Shown here: positions 43,864 to 54,034 of the stretch, in pieces | How the letters are laid out: each line of letters opens with the position of its first letter | Numbering within the stretch: the stretch's first letter is position 1 | Source: Stenotrophomonas cyclobalanopsidis | Lineage (GTDB): Bacteria; Pseudomonadota; Gammaproteobacteria; Xanthomonadales; Xanthomonadaceae | Reading direction: 5' to 3' | Assembly: GCF_008710035.1 (NCBI RefSeq) | Contig: NZ_VYKI01000019.1 | Location: forward strand, 1 to 64,000 | DNA length: 64,000 nucleotides | Made by a program: the position numbers and the translations under genes | Notes under the pieces: model-generated | The model's input: only the letters and a program-made list of their open reading frames with translations | What the model was told of the DNA's origin: nothing | The model's database searches: none

Positions 43864-45891
43864 TCAGTCCAGGCGGGCGAGCAGTTCGCGCGCCTGGGCC
43901 TGGCAGTGCATATCGCCATCGGTGGCGACTTCTTCCAGCAGGGTCCGTGCGGTCTGCGCATCGCCGAGGTCCAGGTAGGCGATGGCCAGTTCCAGGCGCT
44001 CCTGGCCCGCGCGCGGGGCCCAGTCGTTGCTGCTGGATCCTGCGGCCGGGTCCAGGTCTTCGCTGGCTGCCTGCACGGGCTGCGACTGCTCGCTCTGCTC
44101 GGCCGGCAGATCGAACACGCCACGGAATTCCGGCTGCTGCTCGGCGTGCAGGGCGTAGTCGGGCACGCCGATCTCATCGGCGGGCACGGGGGCCGCGTCG
44201 GCCGGTTCCGGCGCCACTGCCTCGGGCTCGCCCCAGCGCGGTGCGTCGCTCACCGCCGGCGGCAGTTCGTCGCCCTCGTCGGTCACCAGCGCCCCGACCT
44301 GCCAGGAGGCCTCGACATCGGCAGCAGGCTGCGGTACCGGCTCTACTTCCGGCTCGACCAGTGCAGAGGGCGCCTCATCGGCCCGCGCTTGGTCGTCATG
44401 CTGCGCGTGGACGACATGATCCTTTTCGATCGCCCAGGCCGGCATCGACGGTTCCTGGCGGCCGTCGTCTTCGTGGCCGGTGACCCAGGGCGATTGTTCG
44501 GCCAGCGAATCCAGCGCGGCACCGGCAGGCACCGCAGCGGCCAGCGCCACGGCATCGCCCTCCTCGCGCAGCGGCGGCAGCGGCGACGGCTTGCGCCGGC
44601 GTAGCAGCCAGGCGGCACCGGCCACCAGCAACAGCAGCGGCAGGCCCAGCCAGTACCAGGGCGTGCCACCGGCGGGTGCCCCGGGCGGCGGCGCCAGGCG
44701 CTGCTGGGCGGCAGCCAGATCGTTGTCCTTCATCGCGATCAACGACTGCTGCTGCTCCTTCAGCTTTTCCAGCTCGGCCACGCGCTGCTTCAGCTCGCCG
44801 ATCTCGGCATCGCGGGTGGCAACGTCTTCTCTGGCCTGCCGCAGTTGTTCATTGCCCAGCATGTCACCCTCGCTGCCGGCAGCGGTGCCGGTGGTTGTGC
44901 CCGCGTGCATGGCATCGGACGCCAGCGCCGGAGCGATCTCAAGACGTGCCCCGGCCGTGGCGGCAGCGGCGGTGGCTGCAGCGGCCACGGGCGCGGCCGG
45001 CGTCGGCGCACCGGCCGGCTGCGGCACGGTGCGCGCCTGCCGCCACTGCGCGGCATGCTCGCGGACCAGCGCGGCGGCTTCGTTGCCATCGATCGCGGCC
45101 AGGGCCTCGCTGCCTGGCACGCGCAGCACCGCGCCCTGCTTGAGCAGGTTGACGTTGCCGCGGATGAAGGCCTCCGGATTGGCGCGCAGCAGGGCGATCA
45201 TCGCCCGCTCGCGGCTGATCTGATTGCCACGGGCCAGCGCGCCGGCAATCTGCGACAGGGTCTGGCCCTGCTGCACGGTGATGCTGCCATCGGCGGCCGC
45301 CGGCGCAGCGGCACGCGGGCGCGACGCGGCCGGACGGGCGGCGCTGGCGGGTGCGGCCGGTGCTGTGTTGGCTGCAGCCTGTGCGGCCGGTTTGGCAGGC
45401 GTGTCGCGGGTGATCGTGTTGCCCAGCACGCTGGCCGGGGCGACGATCTCCGGCTCGGCCACGGCCAGCGCACTGGCCGGCGTATCGACCAGCGCGGAGT
45501 ATTCGCGGACCAGGCGGCCCTGGCCCCAGTCGGCCTCGATCAGGAAGCTCAGCGACGGGGTTTCCACCGGTGCCTGCGAGGTCACCCGCACCACCGCCCT
45601 GCCCTGACTGTTGGTGGTCAGCTCGAACTGCAGTTCGCTGACCAGCCCGGTCGGCCGCTGCAGGCCGACCCGCTCGAAGGTGACGGCCGAGGCCAGCGCC
45701 ACGCGCAGGTTCTGCAGTTCGGAAGGATCGGCGGACACCACCGGAATTTCGGCCAGAAGCGGCTGGCCGGGGCGCGACAGCACGCGGATGTCGCCCAGGC
45801 CCAGGGCCATGGCCGAACTGCTGGCCAATGCCAGCAGCGCGGCAGACAGATAGAGGAGCGGGCGCGAGGCGCCCTTGGCCCGTTTATTCAT
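43864..45891 (-). CDS. fimV: FimV/HubP-family polar organising protein
   Basis: A 675-residue protein from ATG 45891. It has a signal peptide (LLYLSAALLALASSSAMA), the FimV N-terminal domain (GLGDIRVLSRPGQPLLAEIPV), a LysM domain at about 203-260 (ITVQQGQTLSQIAGALARG), a coiled coil around 346-400, a membrane helix near 412-430 (WYWLGLPLLLLVAGAAWLL), an acidic cytosolic region and the C-terminal FimV TPR-like motif (LELAIAYLDLGDAQTARTLLEEV). Relatives place polar proteins such as type IV pilus machinery. Order asd-fimV-truA is conserved with Pseudomonas. Confidence 0.93.
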   Translation of the reverse strand: MNKRAKGASRPLLYLSAALLALASSSAMALGLGDIRVLSRPGQPLLAEIPVVSADPSELQNLRVALASAVTFERVGLQRPTGLVSELQFELTTNSQGRAVVRVTSQAPVETPSLSFLIEADWGQGRLVREYSALVDTPASALAVAEPEIVAPASVLGNTITRDTPAKPAAQAAANTAPAAPASAARPAASRPRAAAPAAADGSITVQQGQTLSQIAGALARGNQISRERAMIALLRANPEAFIRGNVNLLKQGAVLRVPGSEALAAIDGNEAAALVREHAAQWRQARTVPQPAGAPTPAAPVAAAATAAAATAGARLEIAPALASDAMHAGTTTGTAAGSEGDMLGNEQLRQAREDVATRDAEIGELKQRVAELEKLKEQQQSLIAMKDNDLAAAQQRLAPPPGAPAGGTPWYWLGLPLLLLVAGAAWLLRRRKPSPLPPLREEGDAVALAAAVPAGAALDSLAEQSPWVTGHEDDGRQEPSMPAWAIEKDHVVHAQHDDQARADEAPSALVEPEVEPVPQPAADVEASWQVGALVTDEGDELPPAVSDAPRWGEPEAVAPEPADAAPVPADEIGVPDYALHAEQQPEFRGVFDLPAEQSEQSQPVQAASEDLDPAAGSSSNDWAPRAGQERLELAIAYLDLGDAQTARTLLEEVATDGDMHCQAQARELLARLD

Positions 45892-45908
45892 GGGCGACAC
45901 TATAAAGC

Positions 45909-46040
45909 GTGCGGACCACGGTCCGCACCCACCCTGGGGGCGGCACCCGGTCGAGTCGAGCTTGCTCCACTGCCTTCAAAACAGTCGAGCAAGCTCGACT
46001 CTACGAAGGACAGACGCGGTCGAGCATGGCTCGACTCTAC
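45909..46040. repeat. Cluster of SMAG-type palindromes between fimV and asd
   Basis: Three palindromes: GTGCGGACC-ac-GGTCCGCAC (45909-45928); GTCGAG-caag-CTCGACTCTAC (45983-46004) and GGTCGAG-catgg-CTCGACTCTAC (46019-46040). The last two end in CTAC (GTAG on the minus strand) and are tandem near-copies. They fill the 160-nt gap, in which no gene is seen. Confidence 0.7.
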
Positions 46041-46051
46041 GGAAGCTGGGA

Positions 46052-47080
46052 TCAGCGCTGTTCGGCGGCCACCAGCTCGGCCAGCTGCACGGCATTCAGT
46101 GCCGCGCCCTTGCGCACGTTGTCCGAGACGATCCACAGGTTCAGGCCGCGCGGGTGCGACAGGTCTTCGCGGATGCGACCGACGTACACCGCATCGGTGC
46201 CCGAGGCGTGGGTGACCGGGGTCGGGTAGCCACCGGCTTCATGGCGGTCCACCACTTCCACGCCCGGCGACTGTTCCAGCAGCGCGCGCGCTTCGGCCAC
46301 GGTCACCTTGTCGCGGGTTTCGATCGCCACCGATTCGGAGTGGCCGTAGAACACCGGCACGCGCACGGCGGTCGGGTTCACCAGGATGCTGTCGTCGCCG
46401 AGGATCTTGCGGGTTTCCCAGACCAGCTTCATTTCTTCCTTGGTGAAGCCGTTGTCCTGGAAGTCGTCGATGTGCGGGATCAGGTTGAAGGCGATCTGCA
46501 CCGGGAAGCGCTGCGGATCGATCTCCTGGAAGCTCAGCAGCTGGCCGGTCTGCTTGCCCAGCTCTTCCATCGCCGAACGGCCGCCGCCGGACACCGACTG
46601 GTAGGTGGACACGTTGATGCGCTCGATGCCGTACTTGCGGTGCAGCGGCGCCAGCGCCACCAGCATCTGCATGGTCGAGCAGTTCGGGTTTGCGATGATG
46701 CCGCGCGGACGGTTGCCGACCTGGTCCGGGTTGACCTCGGACACCACCAGCGGCACGTCATCGTCGTAACGGAAGGCCGAGGAGTTGTCGATCACCACCG
46801 CACCGGCGGCGGCGAACTTCGGCGCGTATTCCTTGGACACGCTGCCACCGGCCGAGAACAGGGCGATTTCCACGCCGCTGGGGTCGAAGGTGGCGAGGTC
46901 CTGGATCTTCACCTTCTGGCCTTCGAACTCGACTTCGCCGCCGGCCGAGCGCTCGGAAGCGAGCAGGCTCAGGGTACCGACCGGGAAGTTGCGCTCGGCC
47001 AGGATGGCCAGCATGGTTTCGCCGACGGCGCCGGTGGCACCGACGATGGCGACGTGGACGCTGCGTTGTGCATTGCTCAT
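46052..47080 (-). CDS. asd: Aspartate-semialdehyde dehydrogenase
   Basis: Reduces aspartyl phosphate to aspartate semialdehyde for lysine, threonine, methionine and diaminopimelate. The protein (342 residues from ATG 47080) has the NADP motif VAIVGATGAVGETML, the active-site Cys in NPNCSTMQML, and the substrate-binding QSVSGGGRSAMEEL. Length is normal for the Pseudomonas-like class. Its leader contains an inverted repeat at 47138-47172. Confidence 0.97.
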   Translation of the reverse strand: MSNAQRSVHVAIVGATGAVGETMLAILAERNFPVGTLSLLASERSAGGEVEFEGQKVKIQDLATFDPSGVEIALFSAGGSVSKEYAPKFAAAGAVVIDNSSAFRYDDDVPLVVSEVNPDQVGNRPRGIIANPNCSTMQMLVALAPLHRKYGIERINVSTYQSVSGGGRSAMEELGKQTGQLLSFQEIDPQRFPVQIAFNLIPHIDDFQDNGFTKEEMKLVWETRKILGDDSILVNPTAVRVPVFYGHSESVAIETRDKVTVAEARALLEQSPGVEVVDRHEAGGYPTPVTHASGTDAVYVGRIREDLSHPRGLNLWIVSDNVRKGAALNAVQLAELVAAEQR

Positions 47081-47137
47081 GGGGGAACTCTCACGAAAAC
47101 GGGAAGGGGGAAAACTCACGCACGACAGCTGGGTTCG

Positions 47138-47172
47138 GGGAACCTCCTCAGGCGGGGCGCGCAGAGGTTCCC
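47138..47172. other. 9-bp inverted repeat between the dehydrogenase gene and asd
   Basis: GGGAACCTC (47138-47146) and GAGGTTCCC (47164-47172) form a perfect nine-pair stem with a 17-nt loop. It begins inside the stop codon of the upstream dehydrogenase gene and ends 57 nt before the asd start. With no T-run it is not a standard terminator; a leader hairpin for asd is possible. Confidence 0.45.
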
Positions 47173-48209
47173 TATCGTTTCCCGGTTTTTTTACCCAGCA
47201 CGGCACGCGCGGCGAGGGCCGCGTCGGCGTTGATCGCGCTCGGCATGCGCGCCGCTTCGCCAGCCAGGCCGAGGCCGGCCAGCAGGTTGTCCACGGCCAG
47301 CTGCACCATGGCGGTACGGGTGCCCAGCGAGGCGCTGCCGATATGCGGAGTCAGCACCACGTTGCGCAGCGCCAGCAGTTCCGGGCGCACCTTCGGTTCG
47401 CCTTCGTAGACATCCAGGCCGGCGGCGGCCAGGCGGCCATGGGCCAGCGCTTCGGCCAGTGCCAGCTCGTCGACGATGCCGCCGCGGGCGATGTTCACCA
47501 GGGTGGCCGACGGCTTCATCTTCGCCAGCGCGGCCGCATCGATGATGTGGTGCGAGCCCGGGGTGTAGGGCAGCACGGTGACCAGGTGGTCGGACTGCGC
47601 CAGCAGCGTGTCCAGGTCCACGTAGGTGGCACCCAGTGCGGCTTCGGTCTCGGCCGGCAGGCGCGAACGGTTGTGGTACAGCACCTTCATGCCGAAACCG
47701 AGCGCGCCACGGCCGGCAATGCCCTGGCCGATGCGGCCCATGCCGAGGATGCCCAGCGTGCTGCCGTGGATGTCGGCACCGAGCATGGTCTGGAACGACC
47801 ACTGCCCCCACTGCCCTTCACGCAGCCAGCGCTCGGATTCGGTGATGCGGCGCGCGGTGGCCATCAGCAGGGCGAAACCGAGGTCGGCCGTGGTCTCGGT
47901 GAGCACGTCCGGGGTGTTGCTGGCGAGGATGCCGGCCGCGCTCAGCGCGTCGACATCCAGATTGTTGTAGCCGACGCCGACGTTGGCGATCACCTGCAGC
48001 TGCGTGGCCTCGGCCACCTGGGCCGCGCCAATGCGCTCGTTGAGGGTGATGATCGCGCCGTCGACCGAGGCCAGGCGCTCGGCGATCTGCTGCGGCGACC
48101 AGGCGGTGACGGAGTCGGTGGCCAGCAGCTGCACGCGATCGCGCAGCGGCGCGATGGCCGCGTCGATCAACGGCTGGCTCACCCACACCGTCGGCCGGGT
48201 ATCAGCCAT
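47172..48209 (-). CDS. D-2-hydroxyacid dehydrogenase, glyoxylate/hydroxypyruvate reductase type
   Basis: A 345-residue NAD(P)-dependent enzyme from ATG 48209. The dinucleotide motif is [17 protein letters not shown]. The catalytic triad is Arg in [10 protein letters not shown], Glu in DVYEGEP and His in LTPHIGSAS. It most resembles the GhrB/GyaR group that reduces glyoxylate, hydroxypyruvate or 2-ketogluconate, but the exact substrate is not certain. It overlaps the aroC stop by 8 nt, so it is in the prmB-aroC operon. Confidence 0.9.
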   Translation of the reverse strand: MADTRPTVWVSQPLIDAAIAPLRDRVQLLATDSVTAWSPQQIAERLASVDGAIITLNERIGAAQVAEATQLQVIANVGVGYNNLDVDALSAAGILASNTPDVLTETTADLGFALLMATARRITESERWLREGQWGQWSFQTMLGADIHGSTLGILGMGRIGQGIAGRGALGFGMKVLYHNRSRLPAETEAALGATYVDLDTLLAQSDHLVTVLPYTPGSHHIIDAAALAKMKPSATLVNIARGGIVDELALAEALAHGRLAAAGLDVYEGEPKVRPELLALRNVVLTPHIGSASLGTRTAMVQLAVDNLLAGLGLAGEAARMPSAINADAALAARAVLGKKTGKR

Positions 48210-49305
48210 CGATCTGCCCGGGAATGCGCGGGGTGATGGTGCCGACGTCACCACACTGGGCGCGGTGGCGCAGGGCCTGATCCATCAGCACCAGCGCCAT
48301 CATCGCCTCGGCGATGGGGGTGGCGCGGATGCCGACGCACGGGTCGTGGCGGCCGGTGGTGACCACTTCGATCACGTTGCCCTCGGTATCCAGCGACGGG
48401 CCCGGCAGGCGCAGGCTGGAGGTCGGCTTGAGGACGATGGACGCGACCACCGGCTGGCCGGTGGAAATGCCACCGAGAATGCCGCCGGCATGGTTGCTGG
48501 CGAAGCCCTGCGGGGTCAGCAGGTCACGATGTTCGGTGCCCGTCTGCGCGGCACTGGCGAAACCATCGCCGATCTCCACACCCTTCACAGCATTGATGCT
48601 CATCAGCGCGGCGGCGAGGTCGCCGTCGAGCTTGCCGTAGATCGGCTCGCCCCAGCCCGGCGGCACGTTGTCGGCCACCACGTCCACGCGCGCACCGACC
48701 GAATCACCGGACTTGCGCAGCGCATCCATGTACGCCTCCAGCTCGGGCACCTGTTCGGCGTGCGGCCAGAAGAACGGGTTGTCTTCCACCGCCGACCAGT
48801 CGAAGCCGGCCGGACGGATCTCGCCCAGCTGCGACAGGTAGCCGCGCACGGTCACGCCGAAGCGCTCGGCCAGCCACTTCTTGGCGACCACGCCGGCGGC
48901 CACGCGCATGGTGGTCTCGCGAGCCGAGGAACGGCCGCCACCGCGCGGGTCGCGGATGCCGTACTTGTGCCAGTAGCTGTAGTCGGCGTGGCCCGGCCGG
49001 AACTGCTGGCCGATGTTCGCGTAATCCTTGCTGCGCTGGTCGGTGTTGCGGATCAGCAGCGCGATCGGGGTGCCGGTGGTCAGGCCCTCGTACACGCCGG
49101 ACAGGATCTCGACCTCATCGGCCTCGCGGCGCGCCGAGGTGTGCCGGCTCTTGCCGGTGGCGCGACGCTGCAGGTCGTGGGCGAATTCGGCCGCGTCCAG
49201 CGCCAGCCCCGGCGGGCAACCGTCGATCACGCAGCCGATGGCCGGCCCGTGCGACTCGCCGAACGTGGTGACGGTGAACAGCTTGCCGAACGAATTGGAG
49301 CTCAC
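48202..49305 (-). CDS. aroC: Chorismate synthase
   Basis: Last step of the shikimate pathway; uses reduced FMN. The 367-residue protein begins [23 protein letters not shown] and has the conserved motifs [40 protein letters not shown] and [24 protein letters not shown] start (49305) forms a GTGA overlap with the prmB stop. Frame upstream is open but not conserved. Length standard. Confidence 0.97.
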   Translation of the reverse strand: MSSNSFGKLFTVTTFGESHGPAIGCVIDGCPPGLALDAAEFAHDLQRRATGKSRHTSARREADEVEILSGVYEGLTTGTPIALLIRNTDQRSKDYANIGQQFRPGHADYSYWHKYGIRDPRGGGRSSARETTMRVAAGVVAKKWLAERFGVTVRGYLSQLGEIRPAGFDWSAVEDNPFFWPHAEQVPELEAYMDALRKSGDSVGARVDVVADNVPPGWGEPIYGKLDGDLAAALMSINAVKGVEIGDGFASAAQTGTEHRDLLTPQGFASNHAGGILGGISTGQPVVASIVLKPTSSLRLPGPSLDTEGNVIEVVTTGRHDPCVGIRATPIAEAMMALVLMDQALRHRAQCGDVGTITPRIPGQIDG

Positions 49306-50231
49306 GGGCGCTGCGCCGCCAGTTCGGTGATGCGTGCGCTGTGGGCGATCAGCTCGCGGCATTCGACCGCGAAGATGCCCATCTGGCCGACCTTGAATTC
49401 AACCCATGCGAAATCGACTTCCGGCAGCAGCTTGATCAGGTGCTGCTCGGAGTCACCCACTTCGCAGATCAGCAGGCCGTCCTCGCTCAGGTGCAGCGGG
49501 GCGTCGCGCAGGATCTTCAGCACCAGGTCCAACCCGTCGTCGCCGGCGCGCAGGCCCATTTCCGGCTCGTAGGAGTATTCCTGCGGCAGGGCATCGGTCT
49601 CGTCGTTGGTGACGTACGGCGGGTTGGTGACGATCAGGTCGTAGTGGCGACCGGTCAGGCCGTTGAACAGGTCCGACTTCAGCAGGGTCACGTTGTGCGC
49701 CTGCAGGCGTTCCTTGTTCTCTTCGGCCAGCGACAGCGCGTCATCGCTCAGGTCGACGCCGTCCACTTCCCAGTTCGGGTAGTAGTGGCCCATGGCGATG
49801 GCGATGCAGCCCGAACCGGTGCACAGGTCCAGCGCACGGCTGACGTCGCGGCCTGCCAGCCACGGCTCGAAGCCGCACTCGATCAGCTCGGCGATCGGCG
49901 AACGCGGCACCAGGGCGCGCGAATCGCTCTTGAAGCTGAGGCCGGCGAACCAGGCTTCACCGCTCAGGTAGGCGGCCGGGACGCGCTCGTCGATGCGGCG
50001 CTGGAACAGTTCCAGCACGCGGACCTTCTCGGCCTGCAGCAGGCGGGCCTGGCCGTAGGCCGGGCCGAGGTCGTGCGGCAGGTGCAGGCTGTGCAGCACC
50101 AGCTGGGTGGCCTCGTCCAGGGCGTTGTCGTAGCTGTGCCCGAAGGTCAGCCCGGCTTCGTTGAAACGGCTGGTGCCGTAGCGGATCAGGTCGATGATCG
50201 TGTGGAGTTCGGCGGCCGTTTCAGCGGTCAT
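49302..50231 (-). CDS. prmB: Ribosomal protein uL3 glutamine methyltransferase
   Basis: N5-glutamine methyltransferase acting on ribosomal protein uL3. The 309-residue protein from ATG 50231 has the SAM motif [20 protein letters not shown], the acidic motif [18 protein letters not shown] and the catalytic NPPY in [14 protein letters not shown]. The N-terminal helical bundle ([22 protein letters not shown]) is specific to PrmB rather than PrmC. The adjacency to aroC is conserved with E. coli and other gammaproteobacteria. Confidence 0.96.
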   Translation of the reverse strand: MTAETAAELHTIIDLIRYGTSRFNEAGLTFGHSYDNALDEATQLVLHSLHLPHDLGPAYGQARLLQAEKVRVLELFQRRIDERVPAAYLSGEAWFAGLSFKSDSRALVPRSPIAELIECGFEPWLAGRDVSRALDLCTGSGCIAIAMGHYYPNWEVDGVDLSDDALSLAEENKERLQAHNVTLLKSDLFNGLTGRHYDLIVTNPPYVTNDETDALPQEYSYEPEMGLRAGDDGLDLVLKILRDAPLHLSEDGLLICEVGDSEQHLIKLLPEVDFAWVEFKVGQMGIFAVECRELIAHSARITELAAQRP

Positions 50232-50353
50232 GGCGGTACTGCGGGCAAAGTGGCCCACGATTATAGAGGCTGGCGCCCGCGGCGGCATCCGTTGCGACGG
50301 AAACGATCAGGCTGCAGCCGGTATGATGGGGATTACTTCCTGCGGGGGCTCCC

Positions 50354-51004
50354 ATGTTCAATCGCAACGTCGGCATCATCCTGCTGATCGCCCTGGCGGC
50401 GGGCCTGGGCCTGCTGGCCGCGCAGCAGGTGTTCGCGCCGAAGCCGCCGGCCAAGCAGCCGGCCACCGAAGCGATCACCCTGTACCCGCACACCCGCGAG
50501 CTGCCCGATTTCAACCTGGCCCAGTCCGACGGCACCCGGCTCATCCCCGGTGAACTGAAGGGCCACTGGACCCTGGTGTTCCTCGGTTTCACCTTCTGCC
50601 CGGACGTCTGCCCGACCACCCTGGCCGAGCTGGCCGGCGCGCAGAAGCAGTGGGAAGCCCTGCCCGACACGCTGCGCCCGCGCGTGCTGTTCGTTTCAGT
50701 GGACCCGGACCGTGACAACGCCACCCGCCTGGGCGAGTACGTGCACGGCTTCCACAAGGACACCCTGGCCGCCACCGCCGACATTCCCTCGCTGGAGCGC
50801 TTCGCCACTTCACTGGGCTTCGTGTTCCAGAAGGTGCCGGGCAAGCATTTCGACGAGAATCCCGAGGATTACACCGTCGAGCACTCGGCCAGCCTGGCCG
50901 TGCTCGACCCGCAGGGCCGCCTTGCCGGCCTGGTGCGGCCCCCGTTCAACGCGCCGGCCATCGCCCGCGACCTGCAGAAGCTGACCGAGAAATCCGCCCC
51001 ATGA
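50354..51004 (+). CDS. SCO1/SenC-family copper chaperone-like protein
   Basis: A 216-residue protein with an N-terminal membrane anchor ([18 protein letters not shown]) and a periplasmic thioredoxin fold. The copper/redox motif is CPDVC (Cys82, Cys86) in [18 protein letters not shown], with the third ligand His in [19 protein letters not shown] proteins help to load copper into cytochrome c oxidase or act as thiol reductants. Its stop overlaps the psd start (ATGA). Confidence 0.92.
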   Translation: MFNRNVGIILLIALAAGLGLLAAQQVFAPKPPAKQPATEAITLYPHTRELPDFNLAQSDGTRLIPGELKGHWTLVFLGFTFCPDVCPTTLAELAGAQKQWEALPDTLRPRVLFVSVDPDRDNATRLGEYVHGFHKDTLAATADIPSLERFATSLGFVFQKVPGKHFDENPEDYTVEHSASLAVLDPQGRLAGLVRPPFNAPAIARDLQKLTEKSAP

Positions 51005-51843
51005 GCCTGATCACCGCCCTGACGTACGCCCTGCCCCACCGCCTGCTGTCCTCGATGGCGCGCTCGCTGGCGTACTCGGACGACCCGCGCGTGTCGCGCT
51101 GGCTGATCGACACCGTCACCCGCAAGTTCAACGTCAATCTGGACGAAGCGGCCAATCCGGACCCGCGCAGCTACCCGACCTTCAACCAGTTCTTCACCCG
51201 CGCGCTGAAGCCGGGCGCGCGCGTGGCCGATGCCGATCCGCGCAGCCTGGTGATGCCGGCCGACGGCCGCATCAGCCAGCTGGGCAAGATCGAGGCCGGC
51301 CGCATCTTCCAGGCCAAGGGCCAGTCCTTCACCGCCGCCGAGCTGCTGGGCAGCGAAGAGGACGCCAAGCCGTACAACGACGGCCTGTATGCCACGGTGT
51401 ACCTGTCCCCGCGTGACTACCACCGCGTGCACATGCCGTGGACCGGCACCCTGCGCGAGACCGTGCACGTGCCGGGCCGCCTGTTCAGCGTCGGCCCGGC
51501 TGCGGTGAACGGCGTGCCGCGCCTGTTCGCCCGCAACGAGCGCCTGGTCTGCCATTTCGATACCAGCTTCGGCCCGATGGCCAGCGTGATGGTCGGCGCG
51601 CTGCTGGTGTCCGGCGTGGAAACGGTGTGGAGCGGCGAAGAGATTCCGCATTATGGCGACCGCATCACCCGCAAGGATTACCGCGGCCAGGGCATCAGGC
51701 TGGAGCGTTTCGCCGAAATGGCGCGCTTCAACTACGGCTCGACCGTGATCGTGCTGCTGCCGCCGGGCGTGGCCGAGTTCGCCCCGCATCTGGATGCCGA
51801 GCACCCTGTGCAACTCGGTCAGGCGTTGGCAAAGCTGCGCTGA
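51001..51843 (+). CDS. psd: Phosphatidylserine decarboxylase proenzyme
   Basis: Makes phosphatidylethanolamine at the inner membrane. The 280-residue proenzyme has the self-cleavage site Gly-Ser-Thr as [14 protein letters not shown] (cut before Ser247, which becomes the pyruvoyl group), the [10 protein letters not shown] motif and the His segment [16 protein letters not shown]. It uses Tyr in place of the usual Leu before GST. Length fits the E. coli-type enzyme (about 320 to 285). Translationally coupled to the SCO gene. Confidence 0.96.
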   Translation: MSLITALTYALPHRLLSSMARSLAYSDDPRVSRWLIDTVTRKFNVNLDEAANPDPRSYPTFNQFFTRALKPGARVADADPRSLVMPADGRISQLGKIEAGRIFQAKGQSFTAAELLGSEEDAKPYNDGLYATVYLSPRDYHRVHMPWTGTLRETVHVPGRLFSVGPAAVNGVPRLFARNERLVCHFDTSFGPMASVMVGALLVSGVETVWSGEEIPHYGDRITRKDYRGQGIRLERFAEMARFNYGSTVIVLLPPGVAEFAPHLDAEHPVQLGQALAKLR

Positions 51844-51864
51844 GGAAGCGCCAATACCGGGTCT

Positions 51865-51924
51865 GTAGAGCCGAGCCCATGCTCGGCTGCCGGGAAAAAC
51901 AGCCGAGCATGGGCTCGGCTCTGC
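51865..51924. repeat. Inverted pair of SMAG units after psd
   Basis: GTAGAGCCGAGCCCATGCTCGGCT (51865-51888) is followed by a 12-nt spacer and its exact reverse complement apart from one end base, ending CTCTGC (51901-51924). Each unit is itself palindromic, so the pair can make either two hairpins or one long 24-bp stem. It sits between convergent genes and may act as a transcription barrier. Confidence 0.8.
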
Positions 51925-51937
51925 AGAAAGCGGTGCG

Positions 51938-52285
51938 TTATTGCAGGGTCGGGGCCGGGCCGACGTCGACGCCGTCGTAGTCTTCCACGCCGGTCTGGCT
52001 GGCCAGGGCGGCCAGTTCCTGGTTGCGCAGGTCCAGCGAGGCTTCGTCGTGGATCTCCACGCGTTCCACGTGCAGCACGTGGAAGGGCGCATCGCCCTCC
52101 TCCGGCTCCTGTTCGAACAGCTCCACCACCGCATAGCCCTGGGCTTCCAGGGTGGCCGCCAGCGCCTGCAGGCGGTCCGGGGTGGAATGCACGAAGTAGT
52201 AGCCCCACAGCAGGGGCGTGGCGAGATCCCAGTCGGTGTTCTCGCGCAGGTTGGCGAACAGATCGCGGGTTGCTTCCAGGTCCAT
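51938..52285 (-). CDS. RraB-like ribonuclease E inhibitor family protein
   Basis: A small acidic protein of 115 residues. The core WDLATPLLWGYYFVHSTPDRLQALAATLEAQGYAVVELFEQ and HVLHVERVEIHDEASLDLRNQEL match the RraB family, whose E. coli member binds and restrains RNase E. It is shorter than E. coli RraB (138) and lacks its acidic tail. Activity on RNase E here is inference from family. It is 18 nt after the transglycosylase gene on the same strand. Confidence 0.82.
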   Translation of the reverse strand: MDLEATRDLFANLRENTDWDLATPLLWGYYFVHSTPDRLQALAATLEAQGYAVVELFEQEPEEGDAPFHVLHVERVEIHDEASLDLRNQELAALASQTGVEDYDGVDVGPAPTLQ

Positions 52286-52303
52286 GGCTCTCTTCCGGTT
52301 CGG

Positions 52304-53911
52304 TTACTTGTCGCAGCCCTGCAGCTTCAGCACCTGGCCGGGGCGCAGGCTGTAGCTGGGGGCCTTCAGGCCGTTGGCGCGCGCCAGGGTCGGCACGGCG
52401 CACTGGAACTTCGCCGCGATGCGGCCAAGGGTATCGCCCTTGCCGACCTTGTAGGTCTTGGCAGGCTTGGCCTTGGGCGCCGCCGGGCGCGGTGCGGCAA
52501 CCGGCGCGGTCGGTGCGGTCGGCACCGTGGCGCTGGCGTTCGGGTCGGCCAGCGGCACCACGCCGCCCACGGCCACGCTGCCGGTGTAGCTGGCGGCGGT
52601 CGGGCGCACGATGGCCGCGTTCAGATCGGCGGTGATCAGGGTACGGGCCAGGTCCGCGCGCGGGCCGCTGACGCAGTTGCGCTGGTACAGGCCGGCGATG
52701 CGGGTGGTGGCGTTGATCAGCGTGCCGGCCGGAATCCAGCCATCGGCTTCATAGCGCGGGTTGAGGTTGCGCAGCGCGCGCATGTAGCCGTCACGCGTGC
52801 CGTGGCTGCCCAGGCAGATGGTCAGCTCGTAGATGGTGGTCGACTTGGCCAGGCGCAGGGTGGCCGGCTGCGCACTGATCTTCGGGAACTCCACGCCGTA
52901 CTGCTGCGGGTGCAGGAAGATCCACGCCGCGGCGATCACCATCGGCACGTAGTCCTTGGTCTCGCCGGGGAACTGGTTGTAGACGCTGTCGGTCCAGAAG
53001 CTCTGCCCGCCGCTTTGCTTGAACACGCGCGCGGCGCGGCCTTCACCGCCGTTGTAGGCGGCCACCGACAGTTCCACGTTGTTGTTCAGTTCGCGCAGGC
53101 GCTCGTTGAGGTAGCTGGCGCTGGCTTCGGCGGCGCTGCGCGCGTCGAAGCGGGTATCGAAGCCGGTGCCGTCCGGGCCCAGGCCGAAACGGCGGCCGGT
53201 GGCCGGCATGAACTGCATCAAGCCAGCCGCACCGGCGCGCGAAGAGGCATGCACGCGGCCATTGGATTCCTTGGCCATGATGCCGAACAGCAGCGCCTCG
53301 GGCAGGCCGCGCTTTTCCCACTCGGGCCACATCACCGCGCGCAGGTTCTGGTAGTTCTCGTAGCTGGTCAACAGCGCCGGACGCATGTCAGTCAGCCAGC
53401 GGCGGATGCCCGCCTGCACGGCCGGGTTGTACTCGACCATGTTGTCAAAGGCATGGCGCTTGTCATTGAGCAGGGCCGCGGCGCGGGCGGCCTCGGGCAC
53501 GTCGGCGGTCAGCGGGCCCACGTGGTCGGGGTCGGCCTCAAGGCGGTCACCGCCCTCTTCGGCCACGTCGTCGCTGGCGGCCGCGTCGGCATCACGCTTC
53601 AGCAGGCGCTTGTAGGTGACCAGCATGTTGCTCATCTGGCAGCCCTTCTGCTTCACGCATTCGCTGATGACATCTTCCATGTCCTCCAGCGCCGCGTCGG
53701 CTTCGTTGCTGCCCTTGGGGTCGGCATTGGCGACCAGAAGCAGGGCATCGCTGTAGCGTTTCTCGGCGGTGGCCATGCGCTGCTGCAGCGCATCGGCCTT
53801 GGCCTGGTCCCGTGCCGAAACACGCTGCGCATGGGCGTCGGGCGCCAGGGATACCAGGCCGGCAAGCGCCAGCAGCGGCCAACCACGGGAAATCAGGACA
53901 GGAACGGGCAT
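52304..53911 (-). CDS. Lytic transglycosylase (SLT domain) with LysM
   Basis: A 535-residue periplasmic muramidase-like enzyme from ATG 53911. It has a signal peptide (WPLLALAGLVSLAPDAHA), a helical N-terminal region, and the SLT catalytic domain with the essential Glu in FGIMAKESNGRVHASSRAGA followed by AAGLMQFMPATGRRFGL and VAAYNGGEGR. The C-terminal LysM (YKVGKGDTLGRIAAKFQC...LRPGQVLKLQG) binds peptidoglycan. The layout is that of MltD, but it lacks a lipobox and has only one LysM. The open frame continues upstream into the divergent HerA gene but is not coding there. Confidence 0.9.
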   Translation of the reverse strand: MPVPVLISRGWPLLALAGLVSLAPDAHAQRVSARDQAKADALQQRMATAEKRYSDALLLVANADPKGSNEADAALEDMEDVISECVKQKGCQMSNMLVTYKRLLKRDADAAASDDVAEEGGDRLEADPDHVGPLTADVPEAARAAALLNDKRHAFDNMVEYNPAVQAGIRRWLTDMRPALLTSYENYQNLRAVMWPEWEKRGLPEALLFGIMAKESNGRVHASSRAGAAGLMQFMPATGRRFGLGPDGTGFDTRFDARSAAEASASYLNERLRELNNNVELSVAAYNGGEGRAARVFKQSGGQSFWTDSVYNQFPGETKDYVPMVIAAAWIFLHPQQYGVEFPKISAQPATLRLAKSTTIYELTICLGSHGTRDGYMRALRNLNPRYEADGWIPAGTLINATTRIAGLYQRNCVSGPRADLARTLITADLNAAIVRPTAASYTGSVAVGGVVPLADPNASATVPTAPTAPVAAPRPAAPKAKPAKTYKVGKGDTLGRIAAKFQCAVPTLARANGLKAPSYSLRPGQVLKLQGCDK

Positions 53912-54034
53912 TGGTGGCACTGTGTGCGAAACAGGCAGGCAGAGTAGCGGTGCCGCCGAGGTCGGGGCAACCCGGCCGTCGGCCCGCCACCGTCGGCGGT
54001 TAACATTGGGCGCATTCACCACAAGGGCTGGACC

